A stretch of DNA of 6,683 bases from UBA5209 sp964625015. Its GTDB lineage: Bacteria > Patescibacteriota > Dojkabacteria > SC72. Each line of letters opens with the position of its first letter. Within the stretch, counting starts at the first letter, position 1. Positions 1 through 6,263 of this stretch are shown one piece after another. Location: contig CAZUZI010000047.1 of the NCBI GenBank assembly GCA_964625015.1, positions 1-6,683 of the forward strand. Direction: 5' to 3'. Under the pieces are notes generated by a model. The model was not told the DNA's origin and did not search any database. It saw only the letters and a program-made list of their open reading frames with translations. A program made the position numbers and the translations under genes.

Positions 1-132
1 AGTATATCAGACGAGCATGTCTTTTTTGTTGCACTTCATTTTACAACGCGGGAAATTTTAGTAAGGGTAAATAGGGAAATAATAGTAAAGAGAGCAAATA
101 AAATATTTTGGAGGGAGACAACGAGGACATGA
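1..132 (+). other. Possible 3' end of an upstream gene (open frame reaching the edge)
   Basis: Reading from base 1, the first frame stays open for 43 codons from the window edge to a TGA at 130-132. That stop overlaps the ATG of the next gene as ATGA, a layout typical of translationally coupled genes in an operon. The deduced peptide (it includes HVFFVALHF and ends WRETTRT) matches no family I recognise, and the other two forward frames close by 61 and 74. In AT-rich DNA an open run of this length can arise by chance, so this is a suggestion only. I see no convincing promoter in 1-107. Confidence 0.22.
110..117 (+). promoter_or_regulatory. Ribosome binding site deciding the ATPase start
   Basis: GGAGGGAG at 110-117 lies 11 bases before the ATG at 129. 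An in-frame TTG at 108 sits on top of this site and so cannot be the start it serves. The ATG at 129 is therefore preferred, which shortens the protein by seven residues. Confidence 0.7.
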
Positions 133-2507
133 TTGAAGATATTGCATCAATAAAGATTAAAGGAGGTATTTTTGAAACAGAAACAGATTTGCCTATATTT
201 GAAAAAGAAAAGACCCAAAAACCAAATTTTTCTCTGATTTATGGAAAAAACGGAAGTGGCAAGAGTACCATATCGCGTGGATTTAGAAAGATTACTGGCG
301 ATGAGGAGTTGCAAATCGAATCAATGGAATTACTCGACGCGGACGGCTCCACTATAGAGGTTTGTGAAGAAGAAAAAAATAATACTTATGCATTTAATGA
401 AGAATTTATAGAAGACAATATTAAAATCGAGGATGACGGATTAAGTGCAATAGTTGTAATGGGCGCAGTTAAAGATGTTGACGACAAGATAAAACAGATT
501 CAGCCTACTTATGAGAAGAGTTTATCTGAGGCACAAGCACAGAAAGAAGTTTTTAATAAATACTCAGATAGTGACAATAATCTTTGTCCAGAATACTATA
601 TAAACAAAATGCAGGAAGCGCTAAAAGGTGATAATAGTTGGGCTTCACGAGATGCAAAGATTCGTAACAACAAGACTAATAGCAAGGTTAGACGTAATAC
701 ATATACTCAGTTTGTAGAGTTACATCCAACAAAAAGCAGAGATGAGTTAGTGTTGGTTTATGATGCTACGATGAAAAAGTTGGAAGCTGCAAAAAGTGGT
801 AGTAAAAGAATTGAGACTGTTGTTCCAACTTTAGAAACGTTTGAGGATACTGAGAACGATATTGTAAATCTTCTTAAAGAAAAAATAGAAAAACCTGTTT
901 TGTCAGAAAGGGAGAAATCACTATTTCATATTCTTCAAGATGATAACGGTAATCAAAAATTGACTAATATAAAAAATCATTTTACTGGTCCTCAGAAAAC
1001 AACTTGTCCGTTTTGTTTTCAAGATGTTGATGAGAAGTATGCGGATGATTTGGTGCAGAGTATAGAGAAGATTCTTAGTAAAAAGGTCGAAGAACATCAA
1101 GGTAAATTGTTGAAAGCCAGATTATCTATTTTTGAGGTAAACCTTGTGGCCTTTAATGAATTATCACCAGAAAAAGTCAAAGAGTGTGAGACAAAAATCG
1201 GGGTACTTAATTCTTCGATAGAACAAGTAAATGAGTTGATTAATCAGAAAATCGAAAACGTATATAAACCGATATTGAACGAAGGTTTTTGTTTAAAGAA
1301 TAAGTACGATGAGTGTGTAGCTTCTTTGGAAGAGTTGGAGGAGGCGCGAAAAGCTTTTAATGAAAAAACCACAGCTACTAAACCTCTTATAAAAGAGCTT
1401 ACTAATGTAAATAATGAGATTGCATATTATGATTTGAAGGAATTATACGAAAAGTATCAAAAGCAAATTGCAGAGAAGAAAACAGAAGAGGAAAAATCTA
1501 ATAAATTAAATCAAACTGCAAATGATCTTAGAAAGCAAATTGAGGTATTAGAGCAGGAGAAGAAAAATGCACGTATAGCCATGAAAGCTATTAATGACGA
1601 TTTGGCCTATATTTTCTTTTCTAAGACAAGATTAAGGATTGATTATGACCATGATAAATACGTCCTTTATTCACATGAAAGATTAGTGGAACCCGGAAAC
1701 GTTTCGGTTGGAGAAAGAAATGCAATAGGGCTTTGCTATTTCTTTAATAGAATAATGGAGAACAAGGATGAAGAGAAAGTCTTTAATTCTAAGTATTTGC
1801 TGGTTATCGACGATCCAGTGTCGAGTTTCGATATGGAAAATCGCATAGGTATATTATCCTATTTGAAATATAAATTGGGGCAATATTTGAAGGGAAATGA
1901 TAAATCGAAATTTTTGTTATTTACTCATGATATGCAGACATTTTATGATATGCGCCATTTTGTGCTTGAATTGCTAAGCTCTAAATATAAAAACGGAGCA
2001 AGCAAGTATGTTAGAGATTGGGAGCTTAAAAATAAGAGCGTCGATAAAATAGATATACAAAAAAGGAATGAATATACAGCTTTACTTGGAACGGTGTTTG
2101 ATTATGCTGATGCTGAGGAGATTGATACACAATATTCTGTCAGTATTGGTAATGTTATGCGAAAAGTAATGGAGGCATTCGGTACATTTGTGTATAAGAA
2201 AGGAATGGCTCAGCTTTCTACAGATGAAAGCATTATGGCAAATCTTTCAAAAGAAGATCAGGCTTATTACGAAAATTTAATGTATAGGCTTGTATTGAAT
2301 ACGGGCAGCCACATGGAGGAAAAGGTAAAAACAATAGACGATATGAATTTCTTTGATTACATTTCAGATGCAGATAAACGAAGAACTGCAAGAGATGTTA
2401 TTTGCTTTCTATATAAGATAAATCCGCTTCATGTTAAAGCTCATTTGCAGGGTAAAGAAAATGCAGTGGAAAAGATAGAGATGTGGTGTGAAGCAATATC
2501 CGTTTAA
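129..2507 (+). CDS. AAA_13 / RloC-like ATPase, candidate anticodon nuclease
   Basis: The protein has 792 residues and appears complete. Visible motifs, in order: Walker A GKNGSGKST (39-47); charged, probably coiled-coil stretches (about 90-190 and 310-510) flanking a CPFCFQ pair (C293, C296) like a zinc hook; an ABC-type signature SVGER (526-530); Walker B LLVIDDPVSSFD with D561-D562; and an H-loop FTHD (H600). After the ATPase head come R678-x3-E682 and an NTGSH motif with H728. PrrC and RloC are known to use an Arg-x3-Glu...His set to cut tRNA in the anticodon loop. RloC differs from PrrC in carrying a coiled-coil CxxC insert, so RloC is the nearer model. I infer an ATP-controlled RNase acting in phage defence or DNA-damage response. 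No restriction-modification gene is visible beside it. Alternatives are another AAA_13 defence ATPase or a repair ATPase. The ATPase class is secure; the nuclease role is not. Confidence 0.85.
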   Translation: MIEDIASIKIKGGIFETETDLPIFEKEKTQKPNFSLIYGKNGSGKSTISRGFRKITGDEELQIESMELLDADGSTIEVCEEEKNNTYAFNEEFIEDNIKIEDDGLSAIVVMGAVKDVDDKIKQIQPTYEKSLSEAQAQKEVFNKYSDSDNNLCPEYYINKMQEALKGDNSWASRDAKIRNNKTNSKVRRNTYTQFVELHPTKSRDELVLVYDATMKKLEAAKSGSKRIETVVPTLETFEDTENDIVNLLKEKIEKPVLSEREKSLFHILQDDNGNQKLTNIKNHFTGPQKTTCPFCFQDVDEKYADDLVQSIEKILSKKVEEHQGKLLKARLSIFEVNLVAFNELSPEKVKECETKIGVLNSSIEQVNELINQKIENVYKPILNEGFCLKNKYDECVASLEELEEARKAFNEKTTATKPLIKELTNVNNEIAYYDLKELYEKYQKQIAEKKTEEEKSNKLNQTANDLRKQIEVLEQEKKNARIAMKAINDDLAYIFFSKTRLRIDYDHDKYVLYSHERLVEPGNVSVGERNAIGLCYFFNRIMENKDEEKVFNSKYLLVIDDPVSSFDMENRIGILSYLKYKLGQYLKGNDKSKFLLFTHDMQTFYDMRHFVLELLSSKYKNGASKYVRDWELKNKSVDKIDIQKRNEYTALLGTVFDYADAEEIDTQYSVSIGNVMRKVMEAFGTFVYKKGMAQLSTDESIMANLSKEDQAYYENLMYRLVLNTGSHMEEKVKTIDDMNFFDYISDADKRRTARDVICFLYKINPLHVKAHLQGKENAVEKIEMWCEAISV

Positions 2508-2529
2508 TCAAATAATATTGGAGAATAGT

Positions 2530-2759
2530 ATGCGTAAGATAATTAGAATGCCATCCAGTGTAAGCACTGCGGCGATATAATTGAATCAGTGATTGGATAT
2601 GACTATGTGACTTGCAACTTTTGGGCATGTAGTGTAGATGGAAATTATGACTATCTTCATGGAAATTATTCGTTATTTATGGAGCTTTGGATGAATCTGC
2701 GGAAACGTTTTTTATACTTTCCACTGCAGAAAAATTTCTTGTATGATATAATATTTTAG
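2530..2759 (+). pseudogene. Frameshifted small zinc-ribbon protein (DUF7695-like)
   Basis: GGAG at 2520-2523 precedes an ATG at 2530 that reads MRKIIR, then runs out of frame to a stop at 2578-2580. From 2550 another frame reads AIQCKHCGDIIES and later VTC...ACSVDGNYDYL, open until TAG at 2757-2759. Joined, the two resemble small proteins of the form KIIRNAIQCKHCGDIIES...C.CG.C.VDGGHDYL, which I believe is DUF7695. One missing A near 2547-2549 (AGA-AAT-GCC reduced to AGAATGCC) explains the shift. The second half is degenerate too: the expected C-x-C-G-x-C has become C-N-F-W-A-C, and after DYL the family pattern is lost. The function of the family is unknown to me. It lies 22 bp after the ATPase gene and could have been co-transcribed. 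Its tail overlaps the promoter of the next gene, so the edge of the acquired segment may fall around 2660-2740. Confidence 0.65.
2744..2752 (+). promoter_or_regulatory. Extended -10 promoter of the Nudix gene
   Basis: TGATATAAT at 2744-2752 is a perfect extended -10 (TG-n-TATAAT). At 17-bp spacing the -35 position (2724-2729, CTGCAG) is poor, which extended -10 promoters tolerate. Transcription would start near 2759, giving a leader of about 45 bases before the ATG at 2803. Confidence 0.6.
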
Positions 2760-2802
2760 CAATTTTGTATTGTTTATTTTCGCTTTTTAAAGGAGGTTTG
2801 AA

Positions 2803-3288
2803 ATGGAACTTTGGGATGCTTATGATGCGCATTTGAATGTTATCGGTGGTCAAGTTTTGGTTCGTGAGAAAAAGATTCCTTGTGGTGTTTTTCATTTAGT
2901 TAGTGAAATTATTGTTAAGCATAGTGATGGGACTTATTTATTAACACAAAGAGATCCAAGAAAAAATCTAGGTGGCATGTGGGAAGCGAGCGCAGGTGGC
3001 TCAGCTTTGCAAGGCGAAAGTCCTTTAGATTGCGCAAAACGAGAATTACGTGAAGAGACAGGAATCGTGACAGATGATTTTGTTGAAGTAGGGCGCGTCT
3101 TACACCAAAGGCATCAAACTTATTATGTCAATTATCTTTGTCATACAGACGTCGATAAGGATAGTATTGTTTTACAAGAAGGTGAAATCTCTGCTTATAA
3201 ATGGGTGACTTGTGATGAATTGCGTGGCATGTCTCGAGAGGAGCTTGCTACACAACGAATCCAAAATTTTATTGCAGAATTAGGATAA
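2803..3288 (+). CDS. Nudix hydrolase
   Basis: A complete 161-residue protein preceded by a strong site, AAAGGAGG at 2789-2796, seven bases before the ATG. The Nudix box lies at residues 66-88 and fits Gx5Ex7REUxEExGU exactly: G66, E72, then RELREETGI with the metal-binding glutamates E81, E84 and E85. The N-terminus (ELWDAYD, later a conserved FHLV) and the TQRDP...GGMWEASAGG lead-in resemble the branch of Nudix enzymes related to isopentenyl diphosphate isomerase type 1. Family members cleave a nucleoside diphosphate linked to another moiety; the substrate cannot be read from the sequence. The gene has its own promoter and terminator and is probably a one-gene unit. No lesion is visible, in contrast to its neighbours. 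Confidence 0.93.
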   Translation: MELWDAYDAHLNVIGGQVLVREKKIPCGVFHLVSEIIVKHSDGTYLLTQRDPRKNLGGMWEASAGGSALQGESPLDCAKRELREETGIVTDDFVEVGRVLHQRHQTYYVNYLCHTDVDKDSIVLQEGEISAYKWVTCDELRGMSREELATQRIQNFIAELG

Positions 3289-3307
3289 ACCTAAATTCAA
3301 TGTGATG

Positions 3308-3335
3308 AGCTAACCAGATTTGGTTAGCTTTTTTG
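3308..3335 (+). terminator. Rho-independent terminator after the Nudix gene
   Basis: A perfect 9-bp stem, AGCTAACCA (3308-3316) with TGGTTAGCT (3321-3329), has a GATT loop and runs into a T-tract ending at 3334. It lies 20 bases after the Nudix stop codon. Confidence 0.9.
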
Positions 3336-3346
3336 TTTTGATTTTG

Positions 3347-3376
3347 ACCTTTCATCACAATAAATTTATCTCTTAT
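3347..3376 (+). promoter_or_regulatory. Possible LytTR-type direct-repeat operator
   Basis: ACCTTTCAT (3347-3355) and ATCTCTTAT (3368-3376) are 9-bp direct repeats matching at 6 of 9 positions, all mismatches being transitions, with exactly 12 bp between them. LytTR regulators such as AgrA and ComE bind two 9-bp direct repeats with a 12-bp spacer. The site lies upstream of a LytTR gene, as expected for autoregulation. The match is weak and could be chance. Confidence 0.25.
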
Positions 3377-3413
3377 CCCAAACTATTGCGAATTAAAAGT
3401 AAGTATGTTTTAC

Positions 3414-3430
3414 TATAATCAAAAGGAGGG
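3414..3430 (+). promoter_or_regulatory. Possible -10 box and ribosome site of the LytTR gene
   Basis: TATAAT at 3414-3419 is a perfect -10 hexamer without a good -35. GGAGGG at 3425-3430 is a strong ribosome site seven bases before a TTG at 3438, so the TTG is the likely start; the ATG at 3405 lies upstream of the ribosome site. A start of transcription from this -10 would fall near 3426, inside the ribosome site, so the -10 call is doubtful while the ribosome site is good. Confidence 0.4.
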
Positions 3431-3437
3431 AAAAGGA

Positions 3438-3752
3438 TTGAAAATCACTATTGATGTAGATGATTCTCTGGAGCAAGATTATATAACCATTCATTGTAAA
3501 GAGCTGACAGATGATATTTTAGAACTTCAAAAAAGTTTAGTCAGTAAATCTGTGGGAAGTCTTCGCATCTCAGCTTTTCAGGATGATGTTGAACATTTTT
3601 TAGAATTAAAAACAATCATTTTTATGGAATCAGATGGTAATTATATTCTTATTCATACTTCGCAGGACATTTACAAAACCAGGCGAAAATTAGATGAAAA
3701 TTGCTTTGATAGTCATTTTAGCTTACTTCATCATTGTGAATGGTATCGGTAA
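3438..3752 (+). pseudogene. LytTR-domain regulator, C-terminal half deleted
   Basis: From the TTG at 3438 the frame gives 104 residues. The first 85 or so are a recognisable LytTR-type regulator: KITIDVDDSL at the N-terminus and, from about residue 57, the opening strands of the LytTR DNA-binding domain (IIFMESDGNYILIHT...YKTRRKL). The domain then breaks off after about 30 of its roughly 95 residues. The last 19 residues (DENCFDSHF...) are simply the start of the LiaF-like gene read in another frame. A deletion with its right end near 3690-3694 therefore removed the rest of LytTR and probably a gene or two between. Streptococcal relatives such as HdrR and BrsR are paired with a membrane inhibitor gene; none remains here. 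Without the rest of its domain the protein should not bind DNA. Confidence 0.75.
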
Positions 3753-4233
3753 AAGAAGTTTTCTTGGTGTGACATTCCCACTTGGTATTATTGCTTGTTT
3801 ATTCTCTGATTTGCTTGGGATTGGTATGGTATCTCCGTTTATCATCATTTTGGTTTCTATTTTGATTGGAGTTGGTCTTTCTATGATTTTTGGTAAGAAG
3901 GCATATGTTCGTCATGATTTTGGAGGCAAGTACATCTATAGTAATGTTTCAGATTCTAAGGAATATTCGGATGCTGACGGGACATTTACAGTAGACAATA
4001 GTCTTGGTGAAAGAACAGCTTATATGTCTGTGAATGATTTAAGACATGGTAAAATTGAAAATGCCCTAGGTAGTTTGATTGTTTATTTTAATGGCACAAG
4101 TTTAGATGAAGCGGGTGCTACGATTGATATCGATAATGGTCTAGGTAAACTGCAAGTTTACGTTCCAAAAGAATTTAGAGTATCAGTCAATATTGATAAT
4201 GGTCTCGGTACAACAGATATTTATTTTGAATAG
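3694..4233 (+). CDS. LiaF-like membrane protein (cell-wall-antibiotic response family)
   Basis: A 179-residue membrane protein. Three hydrophobic segments are seen (about 3-19, 24-44 and 48-66), followed after KKAYVRHDF by a soluble C-terminal domain with four copies of a short beta-strand repeat: VDNSLGE, IENALGS, IDNGLGK and IDNGLGT, each followed by a hydrophobic strand. This layout matches LiaF and its relatives, in which LiaF restrains the LiaSR cell-envelope stress system; here there is no kinase or response regulator in view, so a role in that circuit is only inferred. The ATG at 3694 lies inside the truncated LytTR frame with a 59-base overlap and has no good ribosome site (only AGGCG about 10 bases upstream). 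The deletion has probably removed its native promoter and ribosome site, so expression may now depend on LytTR transcription and coupling. The protein itself looks whole. Confidence 0.8.
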   Translation: MKIALIVILAYFIIVNGIGKRSFLGVTFPLGIIACLFSDLLGIGMVSPFIIILVSILIGVGLSMIFGKKAYVRHDFGGKYIYSNVSDSKEYSDADGTFTVDNSLGERTAYMSVNDLRHGKIENALGSLIVYFNGTSLDEAGATIDIDNGLGKLQVYVPKEFRVSVNIDNGLGTTDIYFE

Positions 4234-4245
4234 AATATATAGCCT

Positions 4246-4276
4246 AAAGCCTTAAAGAATTTCTTTGAGGCTTTTT
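4246..4276 (+). terminator. Rho-independent terminator after the LiaF-like gene
   Basis: AAAGCCTTAAAG (4246-4257) pairs with CTTTGAGGCTTT (4263-4274) over 12 positions, including one G-T pair, around a 5-base loop, followed by T residues to 4276. Confidence 0.88.
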
Positions 4277-4286
4277 GATTTCTTTC

Positions 4287-4315
4287 TTGAAATGCATTTT
4301 CAGGTAACGTATAAT
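4287..4315 (+). promoter_or_regulatory. Consensus sigma-A promoter
   Basis: TTGAAA (4287-4292) and TATAAT (4310-4315) are separated by exactly 17 bp, five of six and six of six matches to consensus. Transcription should start near 4322, leaving a leader of about 58 bases before the ATG at 4380. This is the clearest promoter in the window and probably drives both the small membrane protein and the broken hydrolase gene behind it. Confidence 0.82.
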
Positions 4316-4379
4316 AAAAATGTTTTGAAAATTTAATGAAAATAGTTGTGGCAGCGACACTTAGAATCAGGAGATAACG

Positions 4380-4607
4380 ATGACATATAAGCTACCAAGA
4401 ATGAAAGTGCTTATTTTAACTTTGTTAATGGCTTTTATGGAGCTCTCAGCCCTACCTGCAGCTTTTTTAGGTCAAGTAACTTTCAAAGATATTAAACCAA
4501 TGTATTTTACATTGATGCTAAATTTTATTATAGCCTTGATAACGTCACTTGTAGCTTATGTTCTGTTAGGCGTTTATGGCTTATTGCTCTTGAAAAATAA
4601 AGATTAA
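4380..4607 (+). CDS. Small hydrophobic membrane protein, 75 residues
   Basis: AGGAGA at 4369-4374 sits five bases before the ATG. The protein has two hydrophobic segments: about 8-31 (KVLILTLLMAFMELSALPAAFLG) and 41-71 (YFTLMLNFIIALITSLVAYVLLGVYGLLLL), joined by a short polar loop FKDIKPM, and ends in a charged KNKD tail. I do not recognise it with certainty. The composition resembles the first two membrane segments of CPBP-type intramembrane proteases of lactic acid bacteria, and two other CPBP-like remnants occur nearby, so it could be a truncated one. It could equally be a complete small protein, since start, ribosome site and promoter are all good. The broken hydrolase gene follows after 27 bases, suggesting a shared transcript. 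Confidence 0.6.
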   Translation: MTYKLPRMKVLILTLLMAFMELSALPAAFLGQVTFKDIKPMYFTLMLNFIIALITSLVAYVLLGVYGLLLLKNKD

Positions 4608-4634
4608 AAAGTTAGTGAAAGAAGTGAATGATAC

Positions 4635-5376
4635 ATGTATATCCATGAATTTGGTAATCCTGAACATCCTAAGGTAATCCTCTTAGCACCGATGATGATA
4701 TCTGGTGAAAATTTATATCATTTGATGAAACCATATTTGAAAGGTGATTATTGCATTATCGCACCCGACCAAGGTGGTCATGGTAAAGCGGGACAGTATT
4801 TGAGTGTTGATGATGAATATCGGCAATTGAAAGATTATCTTGTCGAAAAAGGGTATTTTGATATTAAACTGGTTTATGGCGCCTCACTGGGTGTAGCTAT
4901 TGGATGGCGATTATTTAATGACCAACGTTTCAAAATTGAATACGCTTGGTTTGATGGAGTTGCTTTGAAGAAAAATGCTTGGTTGTTGGAAAATGTCACG
5001 CGCCTTCTTTTTAGACAAAAGAAAAGAGCACTAAAAAAGTCAGGCGCAGCTGCATCATAATCTCTTATTAGAATGTATGGCGAGGATTTGGCTAAGTTGA
5101 TGACGAAAAATTTTGATAGAATTACCAACCAGAAAATCGATGTTATTTGCCACGCTTGTTGCCATTATGATTTACATCTGTTAACAGCAGAACAACAAAG
5201 CAAACTTCATTTAGAATATGGCGAGAAAGATTTCGATCTCGGCGTTTCTAAAAAAAGCTTTTAAAAAATATCTTCCAGAAGTTGATGTGATTATCCGAAA
5301 GGGCTCTCCACATTGTGGTTATTTTGCTGGTAATACGGCAGCTTATGTGACAGAATTAGAAGCATTTATAAAATAA
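4635..5376 (+). pseudogene. Alpha/beta hydrolase gene, broken by a stop and a frameshift
   Basis: Read through two lesions, this is a normal 246-residue alpha/beta hydrolase. Visible parts: LLAPMMISGEN, the APDQGGHG strand-turn, the nucleophile elbow YGASLG (S84), an acid in GEKDFDL (D199 or D201) and the catalytic histidine in GSPHCGYF (H226). Lesion one is an in-frame TAA at 5058-5060 (codon 142); the frame continues unchanged with SLIRMYGEDLAKL. Lesion two lies in a run of seven A at 5250-5256: with six A the frame reads on as KKAFKKYLPEVDVIIRKG to the TAA at 5374-5376, while the present sequence stops at 5262-5264. The first fragment has the serine but no acid or histidine, so no active enzyme is expected. 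The ribosome site is weak (AAAGAAG, 4617-4623). The original substrate is unknown. Confidence 0.87.
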
Positions 5377-5411
5377 AAAAATCTTTTACTCAATTTGGGT
5401 AAAAGATTTTT
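5377..5411 (+). terminator. Rho-independent terminator, possibly bidirectional
   Basis: AAAATCTTTTACTC (5378-5391) pairs with GGGTAAAAGATTTT (5397-5410), 14 positions with one T-G pair, around a 5-base loop. T residues follow the right arm and A residues precede the left arm, so it could work on both strands. It begins immediately after the hydrolase stop codon. Confidence 0.87.
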
Positions 5412-5428
5412 AAATATGATATTATAAC

Positions 5429-5434
5429 TATAAT
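5429..5434 (+). promoter_or_regulatory. Possible -10 box before the CPBP-like remnant
   Basis: TATAAT at 5429-5434 lies 24 bases before the ATG at 5458. The -35 position is only T-rich (around 5406-5411), and the surrounding DNA is so AT-rich that a chance match is likely. Confidence 0.35.
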
Positions 5435-5457
5435 TAATAATCACGATGAAGAGAATT

Positions 5458-5897
5458 ATGAAAAAAGAAAATACGAAATTAAATAGAGTATGGCTATCAT
5501 TTTTGATATATTTGCTGTTTTTTTGGCTAGGTAGTCTAATACTTAATCAAAAACAGCTTGTTTGGCTTCTTTTAGAATTTTATTCGCTTGTGATTTCTAG
5601 TTTTATCCTTTGGAAATACCATCGTTATTTGCAGCCTAAGCACCTGATTATTTCAGGCGGACTTTGTGGCTTGTATACCTTGTCTGAAGTGATTCATCCA
5701 ACAACCTTGTCGATTTTTAATATCATACTTGTCTTTTTATCGGCTTGTGCTGTGATGGCTGTTTTTGCTCAAAAACCAGAAGGAGCACTAAAATGGTTTA
5801 AAGGACATTCAAGAAAAGTATTGCAATAAGTGTTAGTATTGGAATACTATGTGGACTCATTTGGGGTGCTATTAATTGTATACTGATGTTGGGAAGT
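5458..5897 (+). pseudogene. CPBP-type membrane protease, N-terminal half, frameshifted
   Basis: The start could be ATG 5446 or, better, ATG 5458, which has a weak GAAGAG just upstream. The frame encodes three or four hydrophobic segments (NRVWLSFLIYLLFFWLGSLIL, LVWLLLEFYSLVISSFILW, LIISGGLCGLYTL, IILVFLSACAVMAVFAQ) and ends at TAA 5827-5829. Adding one A to the run at 5814-5817 restores the frame: ...FKGHSRKSIAISVSIG then ILCGLIWGAINCILMLGSN, another membrane segment. The pattern KWFK...KSI.IS..IGI..G..WGAIN is like streptococcal CPBP-family intramembrane proteases, which serve in bacteriocin maturation or self-immunity and protein processing. The catalytic EExxxR and following histidine motifs normally lie further on and are absent: the sequence changes abruptly into glucosyltransferase repeats at about 5895-5905. 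The gene is thus doubly broken. The family call rests on my recognition of the pattern. Confidence 0.65.
5833..5850. repeat. Palindrome copy 1 (TTAGTATT-GG-AATACTAT)
   Basis: This near-perfect inverted repeat lies inside the CPBP-like remnant, just after its frameshift, encoding SIGIL. Together with six flanking bases on the left it resembles copy 2 (AGTGTTAGTATT against AGCGTTAGTATT). Being in coding sequence, it may be fortuitous. Confidence 0.5.
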
Positions 5898-6197
5898 AAT
5901 GGCCTTCAAGCTAAAGGTATTTTTGTGATAGACGCTGAAGGAAACCGTCACTTTTACGATCCAGATTCAGGTGACCTTGCCACAAATAAATTTATCGGTG
6001 ACGGTGACAACTGGTATTACTTTGACGAAAATGGTCAAGTGGTAACTGGTGACCAAGAAATCAACGGTCAAGAATTGCATTTTGATGAAAATGGTGTTCA
6101 AACTAAAGGCGGATTCGCAACAGACGCTGAAGGGAACAAACATTATTACGATGCAAAAACTGGAGACTTGGAAGATGTAGCTCTTGTAGAAGCATAA
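5898..6197 (+). pseudogene. 3' remnant of a glucosyltransferase (glucan-binding repeats)
   Basis: About 99 codons encode cell-wall/glucan-binding repeats: QAKGIFVIDAEGNRHFYD, SGDLATNKFI, then the typical unit WYYFDENGQVVTGDQEINGQ followed by LHFDENGVQTKGGFATDAEG. Two related DNA stretches starting GACGCTGAAGG at 5931 and 6123 are 192 bases (64 codons) apart. The final residues DLEDVALVEA and the TAA look like a natural C-terminus. Streptococcal glucansucrases of about 1,400 residues or more end in such repeats, which bind glucan at the cell surface; no catalytic domain or signal peptide remains here. It is joined in frame to the CPBP-like remnant, so a deletion probably took the body of the transferase gene together with the CPBP 3' half. 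The ATG at 5886 belongs to the CPBP part and has no ribosome site, so separate translation is unlikely. Choline-binding or other proteins with this repeat are a less likely source. Confidence 0.78.
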
Positions 6198-6214
6198 GCA
6201 CTCATCGATAAGCG

Positions 6215-6232
6215 TTAGTATTTAAATACTAA
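6215..6232. repeat. Palindrome copy 2 (TTAGTATTTAAATACTAA)
   Basis: A perfect 18-bp palindrome 17 bases after the stop of the glucosyltransferase remnant, in non-coding DNA. It has no T-tract and is not a terminator; the true terminator follows at 6264. A DNA-binding site for a dimeric regulator is the simplest reading. Confidence 0.65.
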
Positions 6233-6263
6233 TCTGATTAAACAAACAATGACTCCATAAAAG

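Noticed and set aside
108..128. TTG at 108 as the ATPase start (seven more residues)
   Set aside because: It overlaps the ribosome site GGAGGGAG itself; the ATG at 129 is correctly placed behind that site.
2638..2669. Direct repeat ATGGAAATTAT (2638-2648 and 2659-2669)
   Set aside because: Eleven bases, 21 apart, inside a decayed coding region; too short to call a mobile-element or attachment site, though it may mark a small rearrangement.
2434..2895. Reverse-strand frames at 2434-2628 and 2677-2895
   Set aside because: No ribosome sites or recognisable domains; both overlap better supported forward features.
4874..5128. Reverse-strand frame of 84 codons
   Set aside because: It is the antisense of the hydrolase gene and shows no family features.
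5073..5264. Separate 63-residue gene starting at ATG 5073
   Set aside because: It is in the same frame as the upstream hydrolase part, continues its fold and has no ribosome site; it is the piece after the TAA at 5058-5060.
5886..6197. Separate 103-residue repeat protein starting at ATG 5886
   Set aside because: The ATG is an internal methionine of the CPBP-like frame, with no ribosome site or secretion signal.
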